A stretch of DNA of 64,000 nt from an uncultured Odoribacter sp. Its GTDB lineage: Bacteria > Bacteroidota > Bacteroidia > Bacteroidales > Marinifilaceae. The DNA lies in the NCBI GenBank assembly GCA_910578985.1, contig CAJTSF010000001.1:124001-188000 (forward strand). Direction: 5' to 3'. Positions within the stretch are counted from its first letter, which is position 1. Each line of letters starts with the position of its first letter. The position numbers and the translations under genes are program-made. The notes beneath the pieces are model-generated. The model had not been told where the DNA came from. It worked only from the letters and a program-made list of their open reading frames with translations, and ran no database searches. Shown here piece by piece: positions 25,926-34,165 of this stretch.

Positions 25926-26987
25926 ATGGCACGATTCCTCAAAAACAAACAACTCGCCAGCGGCTCCGCCCCCGGCTCCCTCATTTTTATCGGCAAACAA
26001 AAAATCGAACGCCCCCGCCTCCTCGTCACCCGCTACACCCCCGATCGCATCGAGGAAGAGTATCTCCATTCCCCCGCCCTCCTCCCCTCCAGCATCTCCG
26101 GCGACCACCGCACCTGGATTGCCCTCCAGGGACTCCACGACACCGACCTCGTCGGCGACCTCGGGCGACGCCTCTCCATCGACCCCCTCGCCCTCGAAGA
26201 CATCCTCAACACGGACGAACGCCCCAAATACACCGAAGACGCCCGCCACCTCCACCTCATCCTCAAATCCCTCCGCTTCGACCGCACCACCGGAAAAGTG
26301 GACATCGAACAAATCTCCTTCGTCCTCGGCAGGGACTACCTCCTCACCTTCCAGGAAACCGACAGCGAATGCTTCGACGACGTCCGCCGACGCCTCAACC
26401 GCAGCCAGGGGAAAATACGCGAATACACCCCAGACTACCTCTGCTACGCCCTCATCGACTCTCTCGTGGACAACTACATCCTCACCATCGAAAAACTCGG
26501 CAACGTCATCGAAGAACAAGAAAAGACCCTCCTCTCCGCCGGCAGCGAACTCATCGAGAACACCTACCGCTACAAAACCGAACTCGCCTACCTCCGCAAA
26601 CACGTCCGCCCCGTCAAAGAGGCCGTCACCCGGCTGCTCAGCTCCGACTCCGACCTCATCGCCCCCGCCACCCGCAAATACCTCCGCGACCTGGACTCCC
26701 TCGTCGTCCAGGCGATCGAAGCCATCGAAGTCTACTACACCATGCTCTCCGACCAGCAGAACAGCTACCACGCCAACATCTCCAAAAACGCCAACGACGT
26801 CATGAAAGTCCTCACCATATTCTCCGCCATCTTTATCCCCCTCACCTTCCTCGTCGGCGTCTACGGCATGAACTTCAAACACATCCCCGCCCTCGACTAC
26901 CCCTATGCCTACTACATCCTCTGGGGTATCATGGCGACCATCGCCCTCCTCATGCTCCTCCTCTTCAAAAAGAAAAAATGGCTATAA
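25926..26987 (+). CDS. corA: CorA-family magnesium/cobalt channel
   Basis: Pentameric inner-membrane channel for magnesium (and cobalt). 353 residues from ATG 25926; a TTG at 25896 falls inside the -7 box and is rejected. A large soluble N-terminal funnel domain is followed by two C-terminal helices; the signature YGMNF sits at the end of the first (Gly314-Met-Asn316), and the tail KKKKW follows the second helix. Its end overlaps the convergent enolase gene by six bases. Confidence 0.95.
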   Translation: MARFLKNKQLASGSAPGSLIFIGKQKIERPRLLVTRYTPDRIEEEYLHSPALLPSSISGDHRTWIALQGLHDTDLVGDLGRRLSIDPLALEDILNTDERPKYTEDARHLHLILKSLRFDRTTGKVDIEQISFVLGRDYLLTFQETDSECFDDVRRRLNRSQGKIREYTPDYLCYALIDSLVDNYILTIEKLGNVIEEQEKTLLSAGSELIENTYRYKTELAYLRKHVRPVKEAVTRLLSSDSDLIAPATRKYLRDLDSLVVQAIEAIEVYYTMLSDQQNSYHANISKNANDVMKVLTIFSAIFIPLTFLVGVYGMNFKHIPALDYPYAYYILWGIMATIALLMLLLFKKKKWL

Positions 26988-28253
26988 CCCGTACCTCGCC
27001 CCCCGCCCCAGCCCCTCCTCGATGCGCAGCAGCCGGTTGTACTTCGCCATCCGGTCCGAACGGCTCATCGACCCCGTCTTGATCTGCCCCGCATTCATCG
27101 CCACCGCAATGTCCGCAATGGTCGTGTCCTCCGTCTCCCCCGACCGGTGCGACACCACCGCCGCATACCCCGCCCGCTGCGCCATCCCCATCGCCTCCAA
27201 CGTCTCCGTCAGCGTCCCGATCTGGTTCACCTTCACCAATATCGCATTCGCGCACCCCGATTCGATGCCCTGCCGCAAATACTCCGTGTTCGTCACAAAC
27301 AAATCATCCCCCACCAATTGGCACCTCCCCCCGATGCGATCCGTCAGCAACCTCCACCCCTCCCAGTCATTCTCCGCCATCCCGTCCTCGATTGAATCGA
27401 TGGGATACTTCCCGACCAACTCTTCCAGATACGCCGCCTGCTCCTCCGTTGTCCGCCGCGCACCCCGCATCCCCTCGAACACCGTATAATCATAAATCCC
27501 CTCCCGGAAGAACTCCGAAGAGGCGCAATCCAAGCCCAACATCACCTCTTCGCCGGCATGGTAGCCCGCTTTTCCCACCGCCTCCAGAATCACCTCCAAC
27601 GCCTCCTCCGTGCTCCCCAGCCGCGGCGCGAATCCCCCTTCGTCCCCCACGCCCGTGCCCAACCCGCGCCCGTGCAGCAACCCCTTCAACACATGGAATA
27701 TCTCCGCCCCCATCCTCACCGCCTCCCGGAAACTCCCCGCCCCCACCGGACGAATCATAAACTCCTGGAACGCCACCGGCGCATCCGAGTGCGACCCGCC
27801 GTTGATAATGTTCATCATCGGCACCGGCAACACCCCCGCATGGCACCCTCCGACATAGCGGTACAACGGCACGCCCAACACCCCCGCCGCCGCCTTTGCG
27901 CACGCCAGCGACACCCCCAGCAGCGCATTCGCCCCTAAGTTCGACTTCGTCCTCGTCCCGTCCAGCTCCACCAGCACGCGGTCCACCCCCGTCTGGTCCG
28001 TCACCTCCCACCCCCGCAACGCCTCCGCAATCACCCCGTTCACATGCTCCACCGCCCGCAGCACGCCCTTCCCCCCATAGCGCCCCTTATCCCCGTCCCT
28101 CAACTCCACCGCCTCATGCTCCCCCGTCGACGCTCCCGACGGCACCGCCGCCCGTCCCACTACGCCACCCTCCGCCACCACATCCACCTCCACCGTCGGG
28201 TTCCCCCGCGAATCCAATATTTCCCGTCCTTTGATTTCAACTATCCGTTTCAT
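26982..28253 (-). CDS. eno: Enolase
   Basis: Glycolytic enzyme converting 2-phosphoglycerate to phosphoenolpyruvate. 423 residues. Motifs: GREILDSRGNPTVEVDV (N-terminus), GGSHSDAPVAFQEF, VGDDLFVTN (metal Asp), KVNQIGTLTET (catalytic Lys) and SHRSGETED. Unusually GC-rich codons compared with the nearby accessory genes. Confidence 0.98.
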   Translation of the reverse strand: MKRIVEIKGREILDSRGNPTVEVDVVAEGGVVGRAAVPSGASTGEHEAVELRDGDKGRYGGKGVLRAVEHVNGVIAEALRGWEVTDQTGVDRVLVELDGTRTKSNLGANALLGVSLACAKAAAGVLGVPLYRYVGGCHAGVLPVPMMNIINGGSHSDAPVAFQEFMIRPVGAGSFREAVRMGAEIFHVLKGLLHGRGLGTGVGDEGGFAPRLGSTEEALEVILEAVGKAGYHAGEEVMLGLDCASSEFFREGIYDYTVFEGMRGARRTTEEQAAYLEELVGKYPIDSIEDGMAENDWEGWRLLTDRIGGRCQLVGDDLFVTNTEYLRQGIESGCANAILVKVNQIGTLTETLEAMGMAQRAGYAAVVSHRSGETEDTTIADIAVAMNAGQIKTGSMSRSDRMAKYNRLLRIEEGLGRGARYGL

Positions 28254-28311
28254 GACTTTCTCTGTTTACATGGTTCGACATCTTTTTCCCCGTATACGTC
28301 CCCGCCCTCCC

Positions 28312-28319
28312 CAAAGTTA
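28312..28319 (-). promoter_or_regulatory. -7 box of eno
   Basis: TAACTTTG on the minus strand (perfect TAnnTTTG), about 58 bases before the eno ATG. Confidence 0.65.
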
Positions 28320-28355
28320 TAACCATGACGGAAACACTCCACACACAGAGTAAAT

Positions 28356-28415
28356 ATTGTAATCGTACTTCTAATAATCGTGATTTTTCCCGTGAATTAT
28401 AATCATGATTACAAT
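28356..28415. repeat. 60-bp AT-rich inverted repeat upstream of eno
   Basis: ATTGTAATC (28356-28364) and GATTACAAT (28407-28415) are perfect inverted copies, and further partial matches lie between them. Located next to the larger palindrome 28429-28615 in the eno/deiminase gap. It could be an operator or part of the same mobile-like structure. Confidence 0.75.
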
Positions 28416-28428
28416 ATCCGCATTCTAT

Positions 28429-28615
28429 AAGGTATCTCCGTGGAAACTCCGTGGTGTCTCCGTAGAGACTTTGTCCTTTGCCTGCATATTCCCCGGTTAT
28501 TGCCCGGATTTCCTCTACCTGAGGGTAGGGAAAAGGCAGGCAATAACCGGGGAATACGCGCGGAGAACAGGAAGATACCACGGAGATACCACGGCGTCAG
28601 TACGGAGTCTCTACA
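28429..28615. repeat. Long (about 190-bp) imperfect palindrome between eno and the deiminase gene
   Basis: Centre near 28522. The core arms 28487-28504 and 28539-28556 are a perfect 18-bp inverted repeat. The outer arms 28451-28469 and 28574-28592 match strongly, and the outermost words (CTCCGTGG, GTAGAGAC) recur. Short reading frames on both strands encode look-alike peptides because of the symmetry and are not genes. No transposase is nearby. Confidence 0.85.
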
Positions 28616-28647
28616 GGGAAGATTTGCCCCAAGTTGGTCAAATGCAA

Positions 28648-30225
28648 TCACCAAAGGAGCCAGGTGGTGCAGTTCAGAAGACCGCCTTGGAGGGCGATGT
28701 CGTTGTAGTCGATGGTTTCGATAGTGCGGTCGGGGAAGAGGGCGCGGAGACGGGCGAGGGCTTCGGCGTCTTTGTTGCCGGGGACGCCGAAGAGGGGGAC
28801 AATCATGAGGTTGCCGACTTCCAGGTAGTTGACATAGACACCGATAGCATGGTCGGGGTGGGTGGCGTCCTTGTAGCCGCAGAAGAAGGGGATGTCCTCG
28901 TATGCCAGGGCGTGCCGGGAGAGGGTTTTGGAGAGGGCTTGCGTCCAGTATTTGTATTCGGCGGCGCGGTCGTTGCCGAGGAGGGTGCGGGGGTCGATGA
29001 AGCGCACCATGCCGTCGGCGTGGCCGGTCATGTCATCGCGCAGGGAGGGGATGATGATGATTTCGGCTTCGAGGAGGCGGGCAAGCTCGGCGAGGAGGTC
29101 ATCGCGGTCACGGTGGGGGTTCTCGCTGAAGACGCGGTCGGAGATGACGGCGCGCCCGCCGCAGAGGAGGACGTTGCCGCCGTCGAGGTTGATGGCGGAG
29201 AGGGTGTCGGGGGTGATGCCGTTGAGGCGGCAGACTTCGGCGGGGTCGGTGCGGGATTGCTCCCATGCGGGGTTGCCCTTGAGGTAGGAGGGTTCGTAGC
29301 GGAATTGGACGAGCCTGCCGGAAGCGGTCCGGACGGGCATGTAGTCACGGCACCAGATGTCGCGCGTTCCTTGGAGGAAACGGTAAGGGACGCCGTGGCG
29401 GTCGAGGATGTCCGTGAGGCGGCGGCAAGCGTCGGGAAAGCGTTCCGCCAGAAGGGCGGAGAGGCAGACGACGGGGTGTTTCCCCGCGGGCTGCGCCGTG
29501 TCCGACTGCCCTGCCGCGGAGGCAGCCACGGAAGAGGCGGCCGCGTCGGAGGCAGAGGGGACGACGGGAGCGACGGGAGCAGCTGCGGCGGAAGAGGCGG
29601 CAAGGACGGCAGCCGTGGCAAGCGCCGCCGGGATGTTCCGCCCCGCAGGGGAGGGCGCGCCGGGGGTAGTGGGCGGCACGGAGGGTTCAGAGGGGGCAGG
29701 TGCCGCGGGGGTATCGAGGGCAGCGGGCGCTGCATGGGGTTCGAGGATGGCGGGAGTGGCGGAAGCCGCAGGGGTGGCAAAAGTGGCGGAAACCGTGGAA
29801 GCAGCAGGAGCGGGAGTGCCGGGGGTGGCAGGGGTGGCAGGGGTGGAGGAAGCCGTGGAGGTCTGTGCGTAGTAGCGGTTGCGGATGACGGCAGAGTCCA
29901 CGGTCAGGAACATTTTGCACAGTTCAGGGGTCGGCTCCAGGCGGTTTTGCAGGCAGAGGTCTTCAAACACGGCTTCCTTGCCGCGCTTACCGAGGGTGAA
30001 GTTGGCAATATAAGCGCTTTTTAAACCGCGCCTGCCGGCAAGCCGCAAGCGTTTGTCGATGCGTTGCAACACTTTCTTCCGCCGCTCTTGGGGAAGGTTT
30101 TTGTCCACCAGGCGGTTGAAAAGTTTGGAGAGATTGGGTTTCTTCATCCATTTGAAGAAAGAGATGAATGAAGAGATGCACCCGATTATCCCGAGGATGG
30201 TGCCGATGATGAATTCTGTACTCAT
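28648..30225 (-). CDS. Membrane-anchored agmatine/peptidyl-arginine deiminase-like protein with long Ala/Pro/Thr linker
   Basis: 525 residues. N-terminal hydrophobic segment (about 5-23), then a basic helical module (about 30-115, with RLRLAGRRGLKS and GKRGKEAVFEDLCLQN), then about 135 residues almost wholly Ala, Pro, Thr, Ser and Val, then a PAD_porph (agmatine deiminase-type) domain (about 255-525). Catalytic marks are kept: DIWCRDYMPV, LDGGNVLL, TGHADGMVRF and GGLLNCTTW with Cys519 as nucleophile. The domain would hydrolyse a guanidino group (agmatine, peptidyl-arginine or similar); real substrate unknown. This fused architecture is unusual. The linker DNA contains short GC-rich repeats around 29818-29850. 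Confidence 0.85.
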   Translation of the reverse strand: MSTEFIIGTILGIIGCISSFISFFKWMKKPNLSKLFNRLVDKNLPQERRKKVLQRIDKRLRLAGRRGLKSAYIANFTLGKRGKEAVFEDLCLQNRLEPTPELCKMFLTVDSAVIRNRYYAQTSTASSTPATPATPGTPAPAASTVSATFATPAASATPAILEPHAAPAALDTPAAPAPSEPSVPPTTPGAPSPAGRNIPAALATAAVLAASSAAAAPVAPVVPSASDAAASSVAASAAGQSDTAQPAGKHPVVCLSALLAERFPDACRRLTDILDRHGVPYRFLQGTRDIWCRDYMPVRTASGRLVQFRYEPSYLKGNPAWEQSRTDPAEVCRLNGITPDTLSAINLDGGNVLLCGGRAVISDRVFSENPHRDRDDLLAELARLLEAEIIIIPSLRDDMTGHADGMVRFIDPRTLLGNDRAAEYKYWTQALSKTLSRHALAYEDIPFFCGYKDATHPDHAIGVYVNYLEVGNLMIVPLFGVPGNKDAEALARLRALFPDRTIETIDYNDIALQGGLLNCTTWLLW

Positions 30226-30271
30226 GTCTTCAAAATTTATTTACTCCAAATATCATTTTTGTTGCACACAG

Positions 30272-30859
30272 CTAAATACTATCCAGCAAATGACCAAAAG
30301 CGTACTGCCGATCATAATAGGTCGAGGCAACAATGTATTTTTTCATCAACCGATATACTTTCTTTTCCACTTTAAAATAGCGACGATACACTTCATCTCC
30401 AATTCTCATATAGCCACATATATAACATCCATCTTGATTGATTTCCTTTTCACAAAATCCCTTGATTTTGCCATTTGATGTTTGTTTGTGCTTTTTGAGG
30501 AATTTTTTCTCACCATCTTTACATGTCAGTAGGCAAATATCGATTCCTGCACCGAAAGTCCACGAATGACCATCCATTTTTTCCACAATTCCTTTTACTT
30601 CCGAAATAGATTTTGAAGGGGAATACTGTACACTACTGCTACAATTCCATATTTCTCCTCCGGTATACTGATTTCTAGCAGACATGTACATTTCAGCATT
30701 CAAAGAATACAGAAATGCCGTATCCGACTCACATTCTACACTCAATACAGCCTCACCATTTAAAGAAAAACCAGAATCTTGATAAGCAGCAATAAATTCT
30801 TTCAAAGTGGTGTGTTCTAATTCCTCCCACAATTTTTTGCGACAAATGTCACGAACCAA
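30272..30859 (-). pseudogene. C-terminal half of a frameshifted exported protein (unrecognised family)
   Basis: An open frame of 195 residues with only a TTG (30859) as start, overlapping the 3' end of the frame upstream by 43 bases. The frame joins the upstream one exactly at a run of six A (plus strand, just left of 30865): one extra base there would fuse both into a single protein of about 426 residues. The half contains a mixed alpha/beta region with several cysteines (CESDT, WNCSSS, CLLTC, CEKE, CYICGY). No known domain recognised. Base composition is AT-rich. Confidence 0.6.
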
Positions 30860-31551
30860 AAAAGGGAAACATCTTTTGCGATTTTATCGCGTTGCAATTT
30901 TGCCTCTTCCATTCTTTCCTTTATTTCTTTCCTTCCCATTTCCGCCTCTTCCATTTTTCGGCAAAAAGTTCGAAAATCTTCATACTCTTCCTGTTCAGCT
31001 TTTTCATATTCTTCTATTGCCCCGGAGTAATAAGGATATATACCTATATATTGGTCATTTATTCCTGCAACCAAACTTGCTTCTTGTATATTATTCATAT
31101 CCGAGAAATAGAAATAAATCATTTTATCACGAGGGAAACCTTCAAACAAATCTACATTCATAATCTTACGTCCTTGCAAATAGCCAGATATTTTCTCAAC
31201 AGATGTTACGGTCACCGAACCTTCGCAAGTAACCTCGTTCTTATCCAAGCGCATAGGCGGAATTTTCCAAGTTGCTTTCCCTGTATATACGTACACTCCT
31301 TTTGATTCATTATAACCTTTATAAATCACATCGGTAGTTATTGCTCCCACTCGACATGATATAACTAAACGGTATCCTTTACCATTTCGTTTAATGGTGA
31401 ATTCATTACCATCTTCAACTTTTGCTATTTCCGGGATATTTCTCCCCCCTTGAACAGTGTGTATACCAAACCTTGAGTAAGAACATTCTGTTTGGGCAGA
31501 AACAATATGACTAAACAAAGAAAATACAAGCAGTATGAGTGTCTTTTTCAT
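30817..31551 (-). CDS. N-terminal part of a split exported protein (unrecognised family)
   Basis: 244 residues with a clear signal peptide (MKKTLILLVFSLFSHIVSAQ). A beta-rich domain (about 20-170) is followed by a highly charged helical stretch (about 178-225, EEYEKAEQEEYED, EMGRKEIKERMEEAKLQRDK) likely to be a coiled coil. The last 12 residues look out of frame; the downstream frame (30272-30859) continues the protein if the A6 tract gains one base. The layout signal peptide - beta domain - coiled coil - second domain matches the 436-residue protein at 31970-33280, so they may be distant paralogues. Confidence 0.75.
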   Translation of the reverse strand: MKKTLILLVFSLFSHIVSAQTECSYSRFGIHTVQGGRNIPEIAKVEDGNEFTIKRNGKGYRLVISCRVGAITTDVIYKGYNESKGVYVYTGKATWKIPPMRLDKNEVTCEGSVTVTSVEKISGYLQGRKIMNVDLFEGFPRDKMIYFYFSDMNNIQEASLVAGINDQYIGIYPYYSGAIEEYEKAEQEEYEDFRTFCRKMEEAEMGRKEIKERMEEAKLQRDKIAKDVSLFWFVTFVAKNCGRN

Positions 31552-31598
31552 AATCGATTGATTTGTTTATAAATGAATAATCCTATGTATTTATGTTT

Positions 31599-31958
31599 CT
31601 ATTTTTTGACAAAAGTGCCTTTGGCGAAGCCTTCGCCGACGAGGGTTTTGGCGTCTTTGATTTCAAGCAGCAGGTCGGATTTGTCCGTTTTGATGCGGAT
31701 GAAGTTTTCATCGCGCTCATAGCTGGTGGGGAAATCTATGCCAAAGATGGTTTTGATTACAACCGTCGATTTTCCCTTGAAGACAAGGGATTTATAGAAA
31801 GGATTTTCATCGGAGGTGTAGGTGCCGGAAAGAGTATTAGAGGTTTTTTCTTCACTCTTTTGGACGGTTACTTTCTCTTTTTCCTGCTTCTTGGAAGCGT
31901 TGGCGCATCCTTGCAATAATAGCCCCGATGCGATGAGGGCAAATAAAATTGTTTTCAT
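31599..31958 (-). CDS. Small lipoprotein, unknown function
   Basis: 119 residues from ATG 31958; the longer in-frame extension enters the next gene and is rejected. Signal peptide with lipobox LLLQGC (Cys about 17), then a Lys/Glu-rich linker (KKQEKEKVTVQKSEEK) and a small beta domain with NTLSGTYTSDENPF and SLVFKGKSTVVIK. Resembles the small single-domain lipoproteins common in Bacteroidetes; no family named. Eleven bases after the upstream gene, so probably co-transcribed with it. Confidence 0.8.
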   Translation of the reverse strand: MKTILFALIASGLLLQGCANASKKQEKEKVTVQKSEEKTSNTLSGTYTSDENPFYKSLVFKGKSTVVIKTIFGIDFPTSYERDENFIRIKTDKSDLLLEIKDAKTLVGEGFAKGTFVKK

Positions 31959-31969
31959 GGTATTTAAAG

Positions 31970-33280
31970 TTAGGAATTTGCTGCTCCGAGGAATATTAAA
32001 CCTGTCAATATGCCTACACTTAAAGTCGTGTACCCTATTGTTTTCCAAACCCTTTTAGGTTTGTCGGGATCTTTTCCCTGAAGAATTTTGCTTGTTCCTT
32101 TATCCACTGTGATTGGATAGGTTATATATTGGTCATCGGCATAGCGGATGTATTCTATCGCCTGGAAGCCATTGCCCATGATGTGCTTTTTGCACCATTC
32201 CTCCACCGGTGCAGCAGGCGGCTTCACTCCATAGTATTGAAGTTTTCCGTTTTTACTTTTGACTCCGTATATACCTTTTTCTACTGTTCTGTTTACATAA
32301 TGCCCCATCTGAAAGTAGACCTTATTTCCGGATTTATAAAAATCAATGCTGTCTATTGTGCAATATATTAAACCAAAAGCCGAAGCGTGCTCTAAGTACC
32401 CCATGTTTTCTTGTCCTATTCGCAGAATATCAGTTGACAAGGAGTCTACACGCCCCCAAATTTGAATCATTTCTGTTATTTTTTCCTCGCGAGGCTCTAA
32501 ATTTTCTAGCATGTTCCACTCGCGGGCTTCTTCGAACAGTTGTTTGTCATAATGGATATTCACTTGTTTGCTTATTTCCGCTTTGTTGATGCGAGAGAAA
32601 TAGGGTGCCATTTCATTTTCACGTCTTATCCGCTCTTTTTCTTCTTCCTCTCTCCGTTTCCTTTCTTCCTCTTCCCGTTTCATCCGCGCCTGTTCTTCAG
32701 CAAGCCGACGTTCTTCCTCAGTCGGAACGGCTTTACGAGCAATTCTTCCGTTTATTTTTGTGTATAGATATCCTCTACCTTTCGCATAGTAATCAACGGA
32801 GTTTCCCCATCTTGGATGAGTTTGTGTAAGCGTCAGCATCTTTTCTCCATCAAAATTCTCCATTTTGACCGAATAGACCAATTCATCTCCCGGATTTTTC
32901 CAACGGTTGGAGGCACCCGCTACGGGCAGTTTTAACAAAACTGTCCCTTTGGAGAGAGCATCTCCTCCGAAACCTACCACTTGGGAATTTATAATCTCAA
33001 CCGTGCTTTTGGTGATTTTCAATTCCATGATAGTTTTATTGAGGCATCGAGTTTCTCCTCTCATGGACATGTAAACTTCCTTTTTGTACATTTTCACTCC
33101 ACTCTCTACCCAAAACTCTTCTTCTATATGGGAAGATTCATCCACCCTTCCATATTTATCCACAATGGCAACCCGTATTTTCTTTTTGGGCATAAAATAG
33201 TCTTTGATGTCTTCACTTTGTTGAGCAAATGCCGAGCAAAATGTCAAAAAAGACACGAATAACACTAATCCTTTCTTCAT
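31970..33280 (-). CDS. Exported coiled-coil protein of unknown function, C-terminal hydrophobic segment
   Basis: 436 residues. Signal peptide (MKKGLVLFVSFLTFCSAFAQ), a beta-rich domain (about 25-180), a charged run rich in Glu/Arg/Lys (about 186-225, EEERRLAEEQARMKREEEE) predicted to be a coiled coil, a second domain (about 235-395) and a hydrophobic stretch near the end (about 415-432, YTTLSVGILTGLIFLG). No family recognised. Layout parallels the split gene at 30272-31551. Directly downstream of a promoter-bearing 275-bp unit that would serve as its leader. Confidence 0.8.
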   Translation of the reverse strand: MKKGLVLFVSFLTFCSAFAQQSEDIKDYFMPKKKIRVAIVDKYGRVDESSHIEEEFWVESGVKMYKKEVYMSMRGETRCLNKTIMELKITKSTVEIINSQVVGFGGDALSKGTVLLKLPVAGASNRWKNPGDELVYSVKMENFDGEKMLTLTQTHPRWGNSVDYYAKGRGYLYTKINGRIARKAVPTEEERRLAEEQARMKREEEERKRREEEEKERIRRENEMAPYFSRINKAEISKQVNIHYDKQLFEEAREWNMLENLEPREEKITEMIQIWGRVDSLSTDILRIGQENMGYLEHASAFGLIYCTIDSIDFYKSGNKVYFQMGHYVNRTVEKGIYGVKSKNGKLQYYGVKPPAAPVEEWCKKHIMGNGFQAIEYIRYADDQYITYPITVDKGTSKILQGKDPDKPKRVWKTIGYTTLSVGILTGLIFLGAANS

Positions 33281-33289
33281 AACCGAAAA

Positions 33290-33571
33290 ATTAATAGCCT
33301 CACAATTCCCCGAAAAGGCAAGTTTAACGCAAAAGAAAAGCGCGGGAAATTTTCCGTTTTACCGGTTCTGAGGATCTGGACTTCCCTACCAAAAGTAAAA
33401 CGATACCCCCACGCCAAACCAACTATATGACCGAAGGGCATATATGGCGAGCATGAACGTTTGTATCGCTTCTCCCTTTGGTATGAAATTGTCCAGATTC
33501 CAGAACCGGGATAAAGCAGAAACGCTTTCATCAATATGTATGTCTTGGCAGAGTTGTCCGCAAAGACGTGC
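33290..33571 (-). other. Unit 1 of two tandem, diverged ~275-bp transcribed-like units (leader or ncRNA)
   Basis: Aligns collinearly with unit 2 (33662-33940) at a constant offset of 368-371 bases; shared words include CCGAAAAGGC, GCGTGGGAAAT/GCGCGGGAAAT, AACGTTTGTA and ACGCTT..CAATATGT. Both units begin on the minus strand just after a full promoter. Unit 1 ends about ten bases before the ATG of the 436-residue exported protein, so it may be a long 5' leader. A 62- to 85-residue frame runs through it, but no shared ATG with unit 2 is kept. Confidence 0.65.
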
Positions 33572-33602
33572 CAAATATAAGGATTATTTATTTCTCATAC
33601 AA
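33572..33602 (-). promoter_or_regulatory. Promoter of unit 1
   Basis: On the minus strand TTG (33602-33600), a 20-base spacer and TATATTTG (33579-33572), a full Bacteroidetes -33/-7 pair. The transcript would start near 33565, about 285 bases before the next ATG. Confidence 0.8.
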
Positions 33603-33661
33603 GGCATCCACACATGCGGTGGGGTAAAGACCGGTACCATACGTTTCCATCCGTCCAGTTG

Positions 33662-33940
33662 GTTTGACGGCCTCCATTTCCCGAAAAGGCGGGGTTATAC
33701 AACGATGAAGCGTGGGAAATGTTCTGTTTATCAACCTCAAGGCATCGCCAAACGCCTATATCCAAATAAACAATACAACTAACCCACGCTGAACCGATAT
33801 ATCGCAGAAGTGCATATACGGCAAGCGAACGTTTGTAATGCTGTCCTTGGATATTGAAATTGGCGATTTCTGAGGTAAGGACTAAACAAAAACGCTTCAA
33901 TATGTGTACGTCCCGACGGATTGCTCCGATAGGACGGGAC
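33662..33940 (-). other. Unit 2 of the tandem ~275-bp units
   Basis: Diverged copy of unit 1 with the same order of conserved blocks and its own promoter. No gene follows it before unit 1, so it is either a free-standing ncRNA or the leader of a lost gene. Small indels of three and four bases against unit 1 argue against a conserved reading frame, although a 124-residue frame is open through it. Confidence 0.6.
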
Positions 33941-33970
33941 AAATATAGGAGTATTTTTCTGATTTTCAAA
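33940..33970 (-). promoter_or_regulatory. Promoter of unit 2
   Basis: On the minus strand TTTG (33970-33967), a 19-base spacer and TATATTTG (33947-33940): a perfect -33/-7 pair, the same layout as unit 1. Confidence 0.82.
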
Positions 33971-34072
33971 GGATTCAGAATATATTAAATATAATTGTTT
34001 TTGTATTTATTCTATATTTTAATATATATATACTTCTTTATGGCATTTTTTAGATTTTTCTGTCGCTTTTTG

Positions 34073-34102
34073 TTGGAAGGAAGGAAATTTGCCCTATATT
34101 TG
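34073..34102 (+). promoter_or_regulatory. Promoter of the first DUF6266-like gene
   Basis: TTG (34073-34075), a 19-base spacer and TATATTTG (34095-34102), 63 bases before the ATG at 34166. Confidence 0.8.
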
Positions 34103-34165
34103 CATCCGATTATTAACACTTGTTATTTAAAATAAATATAATTATATATTTGAATAAATAATATT

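Noticed and set aside
28409..28724. Similar short proteins encoded on both strands
   Set aside because: The likeness is a direct result of the DNA palindrome, not evidence of genes.
28405..30024. 539-residue Gly/Asp-rich open frame on the plus strand
   Set aside because: Antisense of the deiminase-like gene; composition is that of a GC-rich shadow frame and part lies in the palindrome.
30857..30864. Programmed ribosomal frameshift at the A6 tract
   Set aside because: No stimulatory hairpin or internal Shine-Dalgarno was evident; mutation, phase variation or sequencing error are simpler.
33277..33969. Protein-coding reading of the tandem units (62-124 residue frames)
   Set aside because: Starts are not shared, indels of four bases break the frame, and some starts fall within the promoter; coding remains possible but weak.
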